A DNA stretch of 42,872 bases from Pseudomonadota bacterium (GCA_021777535.1 JAJYDN010000018.1:1-42872), one strand, 5' to 3'; shown: positions 8,914 to 17,287, numbered from the stretch's first letter. Notes: a model not told the origin generated them from the sequence alone. Numbers and translations are program-made.

Positions 8914-8942
8914 GGATTAGTTCAGATTTTTATTTGGGTCAA
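8914..8942 (-). promoter_or_regulatory. sigma-70-type promoter of the outer-membrane barrel gene
   Basis: Read on the minus strand, TTGACC (8942-8937), a 17-nt spacer and TAATCC (8919-8914) match the consensus at five of six and four of six positions. A run of A/T bases just upstream (about 8943-8965) could act as an UP element. The leader to the ATG at 8853 would be about 55 nt, with AAGGAG near its end. The local A+T richness contrasts strongly with the surroundings. Confidence 0.6.
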
Positions 8943-9217
8943 TGAAATAAAAAAATAAAAACGGGAATCACCAAATATGTCCGCAGCGTGCCATACTTAA
9001 CCCTCTCGCAATGGCGCCGCTCTAAATTGGTGATTCTTCGCTTCACTGCTCGAATTCCCGATGCGACAGAGGCCCAATGACTTCAGGGTCCCGGGAATGA
9101 TGCCATTCGGGACTCTGTCACCTGGGTATCGCGCGTAACGGGTTGTTCCTTCTGGTCCCGGTGATATCCACTGCGGCACAAGAGACGGGCGCTCGCAATA
9201 GAGGGGCGGCGTCTGCC

Positions 9218-9262
9218 GGGGTCCGGTCTGCAAGACCTGAATCAGGTCTTCGCCGGATCCCC
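9218..9262. repeat. compound inverted repeat
   Basis: Inner arms AAGACCTGA (9232-9240) and TCAGGTCTT (9242-9250) are perfect and separated by one base. Outer arms GGGGTCCGG (9218-9226) and CCGGATCCCC (9253-9262) pair with one bulged base. The structure spans 45 bases. There is no T-run after it on either strand, so a regulatory site, a cruciform or a small mobile repeat is more likely than a standard terminator. Confidence 0.6.
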
Positions 9263-9514
9263 GCGGAAGATCCGGGTCCCCGCACAAGGCAGGCAAGTTT
9301 CCCCCGCAAGCCCGTACATGCACCGTCCGGATGGTGACACGTTCACGGCACAATGGCTCGCGCGAACGGCGCGCAAACCACATCACCTCTTGATGCTTTT
9401 TAAAAAAATGCGACCTCGCCATGCCAGCGCCCTCCTTATAATGGATCCAACACGTTATGGATGCGGGGCCTCTCTCGTTTCCATCATGGCGTTTGCGTTG
9501 CGAACGAGCGGAAT

Positions 9515-9528
9515 TTATCTTAAGATAA
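9515..9528. promoter_or_regulatory. perfect 14-bp palindrome, candidate operator
   Basis: TTATCTTAAGATAA is an exact palindrome in A+T-rich sequence 71 bases before the start at 9600. Its symmetry and position suit a dimeric regulator. The regulator is not identifiable here. Confidence 0.45.
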
Positions 9529-9599
9529 GTTTCCTTGATGGAATAAGCGCATTTGGAGGCATGTTGTTTTCGTAACTCACCACCCAGGAGGAGTTATTC

Positions 9600-10523
9600 A
9601 TGAAAATAAAACATATCGTCCCGCTCGTGGCAGCTGCCATGATGGCATCACCGGCTGCGATGGCCCTGCCCATAATGATCGAAGGCGCAGGGGGCGGCGG
9701 ACTCAATCCGTGGGCATGGATTGCCAACGGCAGCAGCAAACACGTTGTCACACCCGCAATATTCGGCACCTATGGCACCACGCCGCATTACGACGTCTAT
9801 GCTGTGGGCGCCAATTTCTCCATCATGAAGCGCGCTGAAATCTACTACACGCATCAGTACATGGGCCTGCCGGAGAGCATGACGTCCACGCTGACCGGGG
9901 GCGTTGGCGCAGGCGTCCTTCCGGGTGACGTGAATAACCTGAATTCCGTCGAACAGGACATCATCGGCGGCAAGCTGCAGGTCTATGGGGGCAAGGGCCT
10001 GATCCCGGCGGTCGCCGTCGGCATGAATTACCATATGGTGTCCGCACCGCTGGCTGAGGCACTGACGGCACACACCAACGGCGCGGATTTCTATTTGACG
10101 GGAACCGGCGTCTACCCGCTCTTCAGTAGCCACATCATCCTGAACGCGGACCTCTATATCACGCGCTCGAATTATCTGGGCCTTTTGGGTCAAGGCGGGG
10201 CCGGGCACCGCAGCTACACCGCCCAGGGCGGCGCGAGTGTAGGCTATTTCGTCGCCAAGGATGTGGTGGTCGGTGCCGAATGGCGCAGCTTTGCACCCGA
10301 TTCGCTCGCCGCCGCCACAGCCTATATGCAAAACACGGCGGGCATTTCCGGCGCAAGCTTCAAACAGAGCGACTGGTATGACGGCTTCGTCGCCTACATG
10401 CCCAATCCCAAATTCTCGGTGGTCGCCGCGATCCTCGATCTCGGCAACATGGCCAATCTGCCTGGGCACTCTGACAACGCCAATCAGAACGGCTTCTATA
10501 TCAGCATGAACGCCGCCTTCTGA
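9600..10523 (+). CDS. DUF3034 family outer-membrane porin-like protein
   Basis: The product has 307 residues. The signal peptide (MKIKHIVPLVAAAMMASPAA, likely cleavage after AMA at 22) is followed by a mature start with GGGGLNPWAWI, resembling DUF3034 proteins. Alternating hydrophobic and aromatic strands follow (VYAVGANFSIMKRAEIYYTH, ASVGYFVAKDVVVGAEWR, GFVAYMPNPKFSVVAAI), and the last residue is Phe, as in outer-membrane barrels. AGGAGGAG gives a very strong ribosome binding site, suggesting high expression. Monocistronic, with a clear terminator at 10584. The substrate is unknown. Confidence 0.82.
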   Translation: MKIKHIVPLVAAAMMASPAAMALPIMIEGAGGGGLNPWAWIANGSSKHVVTPAIFGTYGTTPHYDVYAVGANFSIMKRAEIYYTHQYMGLPESMTSTLTGGVGAGVLPGDVNNLNSVEQDIIGGKLQVYGGKGLIPAVAVGMNYHMVSAPLAEALTAHTNGADFYLTGTGVYPLFSSHIILNADLYITRSNYLGLLGQGGAGHRSYTAQGGASVGYFVAKDVVVGAEWRSFAPDSLAAATAYMQNTAGISGASFKQSDWYDGFVAYMPNPKFSVVAAILDLGNMANLPGHSDNANQNGFYISMNAAF

Positions 10524-10583
10524 TCGAGAGACATCCGCATATTTGCGTAGCCAAGCCTCTCGGCAAAAAAAGAGCCTGACTTG

Positions 10584-10612
10584 GGTCCCACTCTCCCAGT
10601 GGGACCTTTTTT
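10584..10612 (+). terminator. Rho-independent terminator of the DUF3034 gene
   Basis: GGTCCCACT (10584-10592), loop CTCCC and AGTGGGACC (10598-10606) form a perfect 9-bp stem followed by six Ts (10607-10612). On the opposite strand a run of seven Ts follows the stem at a distance of about 11 nt, so it may also stop minus-strand transcription of the reductase gene. Confidence 0.92.
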
Positions 10613-10659
10613 ATGCACCCGTGCCGGCGATAACCCCTGCCGAAACGGCATCCCGGCCG

Positions 10660-11793
10660 TCAGCCGGCCGCACCGAGCGCCGGGTAGTCCGTATAGCCCT
10701 GCGCGCCCCCGCCATAGAAAAACTCGGGCCGCAGGGGATTCAACGGCGCGTTCGCGGCAATCCGCGCAGGCAGGTCCGGATTGGCGATGAAGAGGCGCCC
10801 GAACGACACCATATCGGCATCGCCCTTGGCCAATACCGCCTCGGCGGACTCCGCGTTGTAGCCGCCATTGACCATGATGAGGCCTTCGTAGAGCGGCCGG
10901 AAGAACCCCACCGGAATGATGGTTCCCCCGTGACGCTCATCCCCCTCCATCGATTCGACGAGGTGGAGGTAGGCAAGCTTGTAGGGATTCAAGGCCTTCA
11001 CCATGGCACCGAAGGTCGTCTTCGGATCGGAGTCGCGCATGTCGTTCATGGTGCCGCTTGGCGAGAGCCTGATACCGACGCGTCCGGCCGGCCACACGGA
11101 CAGCACCGCATCCAGCACCTCGAGCGGAAACCGCATCCGGTTGGCAATACTGCCGCCATACTGGTCCGTCCTCTGGTTGGTGCCGTCGCGCAAGAACTGA
11201 TCGAGCAGGTAACCGTTCGCTGCATGCAGTTCGATACCATCGAAACCGGCCGCTTTCGCGAGATCCGCTCCTTCGCGGAATCCCTCGATGATGGCCGCGA
11301 TCTCCTTTGTCTCAAGCGCCCGCGGCGTCACGAAATCCCGCATGCCTTGCTCTGTCACCGCCTGGCCGACTGGACGGATGGCGCTCGGTGCCCCGGGCGC
11401 CTTCCCGCGAGGCTGGTACGACGGATGCGAAATGCGGCCCACGTGCCAAAGCTGCGCGACCATCGATCCGCCCCGCTCGTGCACGGCGTCGGTCACGGCA
11501 CGCCATCCCACCAGCTGCTGCGCCGTGTAGAGACCGGGTGTATTCGGATAGCCCTGCCCTTCGGGGACGACCTGTGTCGCCTCGCTTATGATAAGCCCCG
11601 CGCTGGCCCGCTGGCGGTAATACTGGACGGTAAGCTCGGTCGGCACCAGTCCGTCGCCGGCCCGGCAGCGCGTAAGCGGCGCCATCACGACGCGGTTGCG
11701 CAGTTTCATCTCGCCTGCCTGAATGGGCGAAAGCAACCGCCGTTCGCCGGCATTGCCGCCTGCTTGCGCTCCCGCGTTCTTTTCCTGGTTCAT
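10660..11793 (-). CDS. nemA: Old Yellow Enzyme family alkene reductase (NemA-like)
   Basis: This 377-residue flavoprotein belongs to the FMN-dependent ene-reductases that use NAD(P)H to reduce activated C=C bonds, N-ethylmaleimide or nitro-esters in the cytoplasm. Visible family features are the FMN-contacting APLTRCRA segment (T41), GYPNTPGLYT, AQLWHVGR (113-120), and the substrate-anion-binding HAANGY motif with H190, N193 and Y195, followed by LLDQFLRDGTNQRTD. The start at 11793 has a G-rich Shine-Dalgarno just upstream. An in-frame extension to 12048 lacks protein character. No adjacent NemR-like repressor is present. Exact substrate unknown. Confidence 0.93.
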   Translation of the reverse strand: MNQEKNAGAQAGGNAGERRLLSPIQAGEMKLRNRVVMAPLTRCRAGDGLVPTELTVQYYRQRASAGLIISEATQVVPEGQGYPNTPGLYTAQQLVGWRAVTDAVHERGGSMVAQLWHVGRISHPSYQPRGKAPGAPSAIRPVGQAVTEQGMRDFVTPRALETKEIAAIIEGFREGADLAKAAGFDGIELHAANGYLLDQFLRDGTNQRTDQYGGSIANRMRFPLEVLDAVLSVWPAGRVGIRLSPSGTMNDMRDSDPKTTFGAMVKALNPYKLAYLHLVESMEGDERHGGTIIPVGFFRPLYEGLIMVNGGYNAESAEAVLAKGDADMVSFGRLFIANPDLPARIAANAPLNPLRPEFFYGGGAQGYTDYPALGAAG

Positions 11794-12284
11794 GATTCCC
11801 CCCCCGCATGCCACGACCGGTCCCGTGCGCCCGGACCGCATGCCTACATTTTGATGGACATTAAAGGTTTTTTCCTGAAAGCCCGGGGCGCCCGATTGCC
11901 CGCACAGGCTATCTGCGCCGAATGGAAGACCATCCCACGACCGGACGCATGGCACCTCAAGTCCCCCGTTCCGGCCGGCTTCGCGCCGCCGCCCGACATG
12001 AGGTCTTGCACCTTCTCCGTTGCCGCAGCGCCACCGGTCGGCCGGCACAAAAGGCCATCATAGAACGCGGCCCCAAGGTCGCGCAACGCACGGAAAAACG
12101 TCCGCACCCAAGGAACCCCTGCCGGTCCCCGCAAAAAAAGGGGCGCCTGCCGCGCAAGCCCGGCGGGGCGACACTTGCCGACCCCTGCCCGGCAGTCCTG
12201 AAACACGATAAAATGGCGCGGGCCCGGATCCTGCCACCTGCGGGGTTTTGGGATTTTGATCTTCCCACCCAGGAATGGCATGGC
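11794..12284. other. divergent intergenic region between the reductase and zinc-ribbon genes
   Basis: Frames are open on both strands, but the products are basic, low-information and lack plausible starts. A locally A+T-rich stretch at about 11848-11875 could hold the reductase promoter. Nothing else is supportable. Confidence 0.4.
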
Positions 12285-12557
12285 ATGTGGCAGTGGCTTT
12301 CGAGAATCAGGAAACAATGGCAGATAGAGCACAACAGATGTCAGAGCTGCGGCATGCCCTTATGCTACGATCGCAATCCCGTCCACTCCAGCTACTGCAG
12401 CTATTGCCACGATGGCACAGGGTTCCGGCAGAGCCTCGATCTCGTGGGCATGCGCCAGAAGGTGCGTAAACTGCTCCTTGACCGCAAGGCGCCCTCCTGG
12501 ATCCGGCTGTATATGTACTGGCGCCTGGCAACGCTCAAGCGCTGGTGGCACGGCTAA
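12285..12557 (+). CDS. putative zinc-ribbon domain protein
   Basis: The 90-residue protein carries two Cys pairs: C19-x-x-C22 in CQSCGMPL and C38-x-x-C41 in YCSYCHDG. This matches the putative zinc-ribbon family in which CQSCGMP is followed by YCSYC. The rest is basic and aromatic (MRQKVRKLLLDRK, WIRLYMYWRLATLKRWWHG). Zinc binding is a safe inference; the role is not known, though such proteins are often taken to be regulatory or nucleic-acid-binding. AGGA at 12271 precedes ATG 12285. Upstream in-frame codons to 11922 do not look coding. Confidence 0.78.
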   Translation: MWQWLSRIRKQWQIEHNRCQSCGMPLCYDRNPVHSSYCSYCHDGTGFRQSLDLVGMRQKVRKLLLDRKAPSWIRLYMYWRLATLKRWWHG

Positions 12558-12575
12558 AATCCCGCGAAGTCCCCG

Positions 12576-12986
12576 TTACCGGGGGTTCCGGCGCTGGATG
12601 ATGGTAAGACCGATCGGCGCCAGCGCAAGCCCGGCAAGCTTTAGATGCTGGATGCCAAACGGAATGCCGATGATCGTCACGAAATTGGCGATCGCGGCCG
12701 CCACATGCCCCAGCGCAAGCCACAAACCCGCAAACACAAACCAGATCACATTGCCCAGGAAACCCAAGGGGCCTGTGCCGATATCGCCACGCCCCGACAG
12801 CGCCGCGCGGCTCACGGCTTCCTTGCCGAACGGAAAGAACGTAAACCGTCCGATCACAAAGCAGGCGCGCGCCCAGGGGATACCGACGATGGAGACGAGC
12901 GCAAGGGCGCCCGCAAGCCACCAGGCAAGCCCCATGATGCCGCCGCCCAGAAGGAACCAGAGGAAATTGCCGATGCGTGTCAGCAT
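12576..12986 (-). CDS. yccF: YccF family inner-membrane protein
   Basis: The product has 136 residues, close to E. coli YccF. It shows the duplicated DUF307 pattern: a membrane segment followed by IVGIPWARACF in the first half and IIGIPFGIQHLKLA in the second. Both copies contain the invariant GIP. The first residues, MLTRIGNFLWFLLGG, are typical of the family, which fixes the start at 12986. It begins 4 nt after the stop of yfcG, so the two are almost certainly cotranscribed. Function is not established. Confidence 0.9.
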   Translation of the reverse strand: MLTRIGNFLWFLLGGGIMGLAWWLAGALALVSIVGIPWARACFVIGRFTFFPFGKEAVSRAALSGRGDIGTGPLGFLGNVIWFVFAGLWLALGHVAAAIANFVTIIGIPFGIQHLKLAGLALAPIGLTIIQRRNPR

Positions 12987-12990
12987 GCGA

Positions 12991-13680
12991 TCAAACTTTT
13001 CCGTCCGATTGTCCAAAGAGATGCTTGCGCGCCAGGGCATCGACCCCTGCGCGCGGATTGACCGCAGGTCCAAGCGCATAGGCACGCGCTAGCGCCGGAC
13101 GCGCCGCGATCCCCGCAAACCACTGCGCGAGATGCGGGAAGTCGCTCAGGCGCTGCTTCTGGTCCGCGTGCGGAACGATCCAGGGATAGATCGCCATGTC
13201 GGCAATGGAATAGTCCCGTCCGTTCATGTATTCCCGGTCGGCAAGGCGGTTCTCGAGTACCCGATACAGGCGCGCCGTCTCCTTGACATAGCGGTCGATG
13301 GCATACGGAATGGGTTCCGGCGCATAGCGGTTGAAGTGGTGATTTTGCCCCGCCATGGGGCCGAGCCCCGCCACCTGCCAGTAGAGCCACTGCAGCGTCT
13401 CGTACCGGCCCGCCAGGTCCTGCGGACAGAAAAGGCCCGTCTTTTCAGCCAGATATTCCAGGATGGCGCCTGACTCGAACAGCGAAAGCGGCCCGCCCGG
13501 GGCGTCGTGGTCGACGATGGCCGGCATGCGGTTATTCGGGGCGATGCGCAGGAATTCCGGCTTGAATTGATCCCCGCGGCCGATGTCGACCGGGATGATC
13601 CGGTAGGGCAGACCGGCCTCTTCCAGGAATATCGTGATCTTGTGCCCATTGGGCGTCGGCCAATAATACAGATCGAGCAT
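12991..13680 (-). CDS. yfcG: glutathione S-transferase-like disulfide-bond oxidoreductase
   Basis: This 229-residue protein closely tracks E. coli YfcG, a Nu-class GST homologue with glutathione-dependent disulfide reductase activity. The thioredoxin-fold N-domain (1-80) starts LDLYYWPTPNGHKITIFLEE and keeps Thr9 and Asn11, the residues implicated in YfcG. SLFESGAILEYLAEK binds glutathione. The all-helical C-domain has LQWLYWQVAGLGPM, GQNHHFNRYAPE and YSIADMAIYPW. A GAGGAG ribosome binding site supports the start at 13680. yccF follows after 4 nt. It probably contributes to cytoplasmic thiol redox balance. Confidence 0.93.
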   Translation of the reverse strand: MLDLYYWPTPNGHKITIFLEEAGLPYRIIPVDIGRGDQFKPEFLRIAPNNRMPAIVDHDAPGGPLSLFESGAILEYLAEKTGLFCPQDLAGRYETLQWLYWQVAGLGPMAGQNHHFNRYAPEPIPYAIDRYVKETARLYRVLENRLADREYMNGRDYSIADMAIYPWIVPHADQKQRLSDFPHLAQWFAGIAARPALARAYALGPAVNPRAGVDALARKHLFGQSDGKV

Positions 13681-13811
13681 TCCGCATCTCCTCTTCGCCA
13701 TACGGCGCAGGACTCCTGCCCCGCGCACGCATGCCGCGTTTGATCGCATCCAAAACATTTGCCATCATACCCTCGTTGCCTCTCCAACCCCACAAACCGT
13801 AACGGCAAAGC

Positions 13812-15740
13812 ATGGCAGTCCTGCGTCTTGACGATGTATCGCTGGCCTATGGCCACCACCAGCTCCTCGATCACGCGGCGTTCGCCCTCGAGCGCGGCGA
13901 GCGCGTCTGCCTGATCGGCCGCAATGGCGAGGGGAAATCCTCCCTTTTGCGCATCATTGCGGGAACCGTCCTGCCGGATGCGGGACAGCGCGTACTCGCC
14001 GCGCAGACGACGGTCGCCGTTCTCGACCAGGATGTCGAACTGCGCCACAGCGGCTCCGTCTACGACATCGTCGCAAGCGGCCTGGCCGGCATCGGCGAGA
14101 CCCTGTCCGAATACGGCCGGCTTACGGCCACCCTCGGCGAAACGCCGGATCCCGCGGAACTCGCAAGGCTGGGCCAGTTGCAGCAGATCCTCGATGCGCG
14201 CGATGGCTGGCGCATCCAGCAGCGCATCGAGACGATCCTGTCGGAACTGAAACTCGATGGAAGCGCCGCCATGGCGGCCTTGTCCGGGGGCTGGCGGCGG
14301 CGCGTGCTCCTTGCCCGGGCGCTGATCGCCGAGCCCGACGTCTTGCTGCTCGACGAACCGACCAATCATCTCGACATCGATGCCGTCGTGTGGCTTGAAC
14401 AATACCTCACGGCATTTGCCGGGGCCGTGCTCTTTGTGAGTCACGACCGCCAATTCCTCCGGTCCGTGGCGAACCGCATCGTGGAGCTCGATCGCGGACG
14501 GCTGCAGTCGTGGCCCGGCAACTACGACGACTACCTGCGCCGCAAAGCCGATGCGCTCGCGGCCGAAGAGGCGCAAAACGCCCTGTTCGACAAGCGCCTG
14601 GCCGAAGAGGAAGCCTGGATCCGCCGTGGCATCAAGGCGCGGCGCACACGCAACGAAGGCCGTGTACGCGCGCTCGAGGCCATGCGGCGGGCCTTTCGCG
14701 CGCGCCGCGAACGCACGGGCGAGGCCGATATCAGGCTTGCCGAAGCAAAAACGTCCGGCAAGCTCGTCTTCGACATCGACCAGCTCTCCTACCGCTACGC
14801 AGACCGCTTCATCGTGCGCGACTTCTCCGCGCGCGTCCTGCGCGGGGACCGTATCGCGGTGATCGGACCGAACGGAGCCGGCAAATCGACCCTTTTGAAG
14901 CTTCTGCTCGGCGCGCTTGCGCCCACCACCGGCAGCGTGCAGCCCGGCACCAGGCTCGAGGTCGCCTACTTCGATCAGCAGCGCGCGGCCCTCGATCCCG
15001 ACGCGACCGTCATGGACAGCGTCGGCGGCGGCAAAACGACGGTGACGATCAACGGCCAGACCCAGCATGTGGCGGGCTATTTGCGCAGTTTCCTGTTCCC
15101 CCCCGAACGCCTGCGCTCACCCGTTGGCATGTTGTCGGGGGGCGAACGCAACCGCCTGCTGCTTGCGCGCCTCTTTGCCGAGCCCGCCAACCTCCTCGTT
15201 CTGGACGAACCAACGAACGATCTCGACGCAGAAACCCTCGAACTGCTTGAAGACGTTCTCATCGATTACCAGGGCACCCTCTTGCTGGTGAGCCATGACC
15301 GGCAGTTCCTCGACAACGTCGTGACGAGCACATGGGTGTTCGAAGAGGATGGCCGCATCGGCGAATATGTGGGCGGCTACAGCGACTGGCGCCGGCAGGC
15401 ACCGGTGCCGGCTGCGCGCGAGCCGAAGGAGGTGGTGCCGGCTGCGCGCGAGCCGAAGGAGGTGGTGCCGGCGGCGCACGACCGGCCACCACCTGCGCGC
15501 GATGCCCTGGCCACGGCGCCTGTGCGCAAGCGCAGCTACAAGGAACTCCGCGAACTCGAGGCCTTGCCGGGACGCATCGAAACCCTCGAGACAGAACAGA
15601 AGGCGCTGCAGCAGCGGATGAGCGAACCGCGCTTCTATCAGCAGGAGCGCGGCGCGATCCTGCATGTCACGGAACGTCTGGCCGTCCTCGATCAGGAACT
15701 GGCGCAGTGTTACACCCGCTGGGAGGCGCTCGAGTCATGA
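13812..15740 (+). CDS. uup: ABC-F family ATPase Uup
   Basis: A 642-residue soluble protein with two ABC domains and no membrane segment. Domain 1 has Walker A GRNGEGKSS (36-44), signature LSGGWRRRVLLAR and Walker B LLLDEPTNHLD. Domain 2 has GPNGAGKST, LSGGERNRLLLAR and LVLDEPTNDLD. A charged Arg/Glu-rich linker with an ARRTRNEGRVRALEAMR element lies between them, and the end is coiled-coil (LRELEALPGRIETLE). ABC-F proteins act on ribosomes, and Uup also affects transposon precise excision and replication intermediates. Between domain 2 and the coiled coil is an unusual repeated segment (15405-15464). ygiD overlaps its stop by 4 nt. Confidence 0.94.
   Translation: MAVLRLDDVSLAYGHHQLLDHAAFALERGERVCLIGRNGEGKSSLLRIIAGTVLPDAGQRVLAAQTTVAVLDQDVELRHSGSVYDIVASGLAGIGETLSEYGRLTATLGETPDPAELARLGQLQQILDARDGWRIQQRIETILSELKLDGSAAMAALSGGWRRRVLLARALIAEPDVLLLDEPTNHLDIDAVVWLEQYLTAFAGAVLFVSHDRQFLRSVANRIVELDRGRLQSWPGNYDDYLRRKADALAAEEAQNALFDKRLAEEEAWIRRGIKARRTRNEGRVRALEAMRRAFRARRERTGEADIRLAEAKTSGKLVFDIDQLSYRYADRFIVRDFSARVLRGDRIAVIGPNGAGKSTLLKLLLGALAPTTGSVQPGTRLEVAYFDQQRAALDPDATVMDSVGGGKTTVTINGQTQHVAGYLRSFLFPPERLRSPVGMLSGGERNRLLLARLFAEPANLLVLDEPTNDLDAETLELLEDVLIDYQGTLLLVSHDRQFLDNVVTSTWVFEEDGRIGEYVGGYSDWRRQAPVPAAREPKEVVPAAREPKEVVPAAHDRPPPARDALATAPVRKRSYKELRELEALPGRIETLETEQKALQQRMSEPRFYQQERGAILHVTERLAVLDQELAQCYTRWEALES
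15405..15464 (+). repeat. two perfect 30-bp tandem repeats inside uup
   Basis: The 30-bp unit at 15405-15434 is repeated exactly at 15435-15464 and begins a third, degenerate copy at 15465. Each unit encodes VPAAREPKEV; the third reads VPAAHDRPP. The unit length is a multiple of three, so copy-number change would lengthen or shorten the linker without breaking the frame. Confidence 0.9.
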
Positions 15741-16507
15741 GTGGTGGCACACAGTTGCCGGCCGTGTTCTGGGCGCACGGAAACCCCCTGCTCACCCTGT
15801 CCGACAATCCCTATAGCCGCGCGTGGCGCGCACTGGGGGCGCGGCTCCAGAAGCCACGCGCGATTCTCGTCGTATCCGCCCACTGGGTGACCGACGGCGT
15901 GTCCGCCATGAGCGCCGAACAGCCCGGGATGCTGCACGATTTCGGCGGATTTCCGCAGGTCCTCTACGATCTGCGCTACGAGCCCCCGGGGGATCCTGCG
16001 CTTGCGGCCTGGCTCGGTACCCATCTTGGTGCCCGCACCGATGGCCACCGTGGCCTCGACCACGGCGCCTGGACCATCCTGCGCCACATGTACCCGCAAG
16101 CAGACGTGCCCGTCGTCCAGATGAGCCTCGACGGTACGCTCCCGGGGGCCGCCCATTACGCACTCGGCACCCGGTTGCGCCCGCTGCGCGCCGACGGCGT
16201 CCTCATCATCGGCAGCGGCAACGTCATCCACAACCTTTCTTTGTATTACGGGCACCGGACATCGCGCCAGTGGATGCAGGTATTCGAGGACCGTCTGCGC
16301 ACGCACCTCGCACACGGGCCCATCCAGCCGCTTTTCGAGCCGGCAGATCTCGGCCCCGAAGGGGCGCTTGCCGCGCCCACCCCGGAACATTACTGGCCGC
16401 TTCTGTATGTGCTCGGCAGCCGCGAGGACAACGAACCGCTGTCATTTCCGGCGGCGGGATTCGAAGGCGGCGGCATTTCCATGCTGAGCGTCCTCGTCGG
16501 CGGCTGA
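15737..16507 (+). CDS. ygiD: 4,5-DOPA dioxygenase extradiol-like protein
   Basis: The 256-residue protein follows E. coli YgiD and plant DODA enzymes, metal-dependent extradiol ring-cleaving dioxygenases of the LigB fold. Conserved features are FWAHGNP (His14), VVSAHW (His49), LHDFGGFPQVLYDLRY, DHGAWTILRHMYP, SGNVIHNL and TPEHYWPLLYVLG, which supply the histidine metal ligands. E. coli YgiD is reported as a zinc enzyme cleaving L-DOPA; the physiological substrate here is unknown. The ATG overlaps the uup stop as ATGA, indicating translational coupling. Confidence 0.92.
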   Translation: MSGGTQLPAVFWAHGNPLLTLSDNPYSRAWRALGARLQKPRAILVVSAHWVTDGVSAMSAEQPGMLHDFGGFPQVLYDLRYEPPGDPALAAWLGTHLGARTDGHRGLDHGAWTILRHMYPQADVPVVQMSLDGTLPGAAHYALGTRLRPLRADGVLIIGSGNVIHNLSLYYGHRTSRQWMQVFEDRLRTHLAHGPIQPLFEPADLGPEGALAAPTPEHYWPLLYVLGSREDNEPLSFPAAGFEGGGISMLSVLVGG

Positions 16508-16529
16508 TCCCGCCTCCGCAAGACCCGCC

Positions 16530-16913
16530 TCAGCGCGCCTGGTCCCACCCGAAATCACCCTTCCAGATACCGTGGCTGTAATCGAGAGACAGCCAGCGGG
16601 GCGTGAAGGCCTGCGTCCTGTTCAGCGGAAAGGTCGTGAGCGGCAATTCCTCGAGCTTCGCGTTCTCCGGCAACTCGCAATGCATGGCCATCACCGGATG
16701 AAACCACACCACGAGCTTCGGATGCGCCTCCGGCAGCAGCAAGGCGGCCGCCGAGGAGGGTTCCCCGACGCGCACCCGCTTGCGGATCAGGCAGCTGAAG
16801 AACAGCTCGAGCTCCACGGTAAGCGGTGTTGCGCGCGCATCCAGGGCGCGTTCGGCAGCGGACGTGAGATCGACCCGCCAGGTTTTTTGGCTTGGTGTCC
16901 AGGCAATCGTCAT
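16530..16913 (-). CDS. conserved-looking hypothetical protein
   Basis: The 127-residue soluble protein is not assigned to a family. It reads as a genuine folded protein: MTIAWTPSQKTWRVDLTSAA, then VELELFFSCLIRKRVRVGE, LPEAHPKLVVWFHPVMAM and a Trp-rich end LDYSHGIWKGDFGW. It has no signal peptide or membrane segment. It starts 8 nt after the stop of the secreted-protein gene at 16922-17287, so both probably share a transcript. Its stop is 22 nt from the convergent ygiD stop. Confidence 0.62.
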   Translation of the reverse strand: MTIAWTPSQKTWRVDLTSAAERALDARATPLTVELELFFSCLIRKRVRVGEPSSAAALLLPEAHPKLVVWFHPVMAMHCELPENAKLEELPLTTFPLNRTQAFTPRWLSLDYSHGIWKGDFGWDQAR

Positions 16914-16921
16914 ATTATTTT

Positions 16922-17287
16922 TTAGCGCGGTGGGCCACCTTCCGGCAGCACCCGCAACCATCCTCCAGGGCAGCTAGGAACTTGTGGATAATATCCTTCC
17001 GGATTTCGGCAGAAATAATAATAATTATCGGCCGGCGGCGGGGGTGGCGGGGGTGGACTATAGTACTGCCGCTCGACGATGACGGGCGGCCGCGGCGCGA
17101 ACAGATGGACTCCAAACCAGAGCGGAAACCATCCCCAGCCATCGCCATCCCCCTCGCCACGATCCACCCGCAACAGATGGCCCTGCACGGCCCCCGCCTG
17201 CATTGCCTGCACGCCACACGCAGGCACGACCGACAACCCGGCCACGAGCAGCGCCATGGCAAGCCACGAACCTTTCACCGCAGTCAC
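16922..17287 (-). CDS. small secreted proline-rich protein with YYYFCRNPEGYYP motif
   Basis: The product has 121 residues and starts with GTG at 17287 behind a GGGGGAG ribosome binding site. A signal peptide (SWLAMALLVAGLSVVPACGVQA) precedes a Gly/Asp/Trp region, an eight-proline run (SPPPPPPPPA) and YYYFCRNPEGYYPQVPSC-PGGW. This C-terminal Cys-containing motif is common in short periplasmic or lipoprotein-like proteins of proteobacteria, whose role is not established. VPAC could be read as a lipobox, but Pro at -2 is unusual. Likely cotranscribed with the downstream gene at 16530-16913. Confidence 0.68.
   Translation of the reverse strand: MTAVKGSWLAMALLVAGLSVVPACGVQAMQAGAVQGHLLRVDRGEGDGDGWGWFPLWFGVHLFAPRPPVIVERQYYSPPPPPPPPADNYYYFCRNPEGYYPQVPSCPGGWLRVLPEGGPPR

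Larger units (their letters stand above)
8966..9599. other. intergenic region between two divergent outer-membrane genes
   Basis: No credible gene lies here. It holds a compound inverted repeat (9218-9262), a TATAAT hexamer at 9437-9442 without a convincing -35 partner, and a 14-bp palindrome (9515-9528) about 70 nt before the next start. It probably carries the regulatory sites of the gene at 9600. Confidence 0.45.

Noticed and set aside
10543-12063. 506-codon plus-strand frame
   Set aside because: It is antisense to the well-supported Old Yellow Enzyme gene and includes the terminator.
13224-15068. 614-codon minus-strand frame
   Set aside because: It spans the antisense of uup and a shifted frame of yfcG; both real genes have clear motifs.
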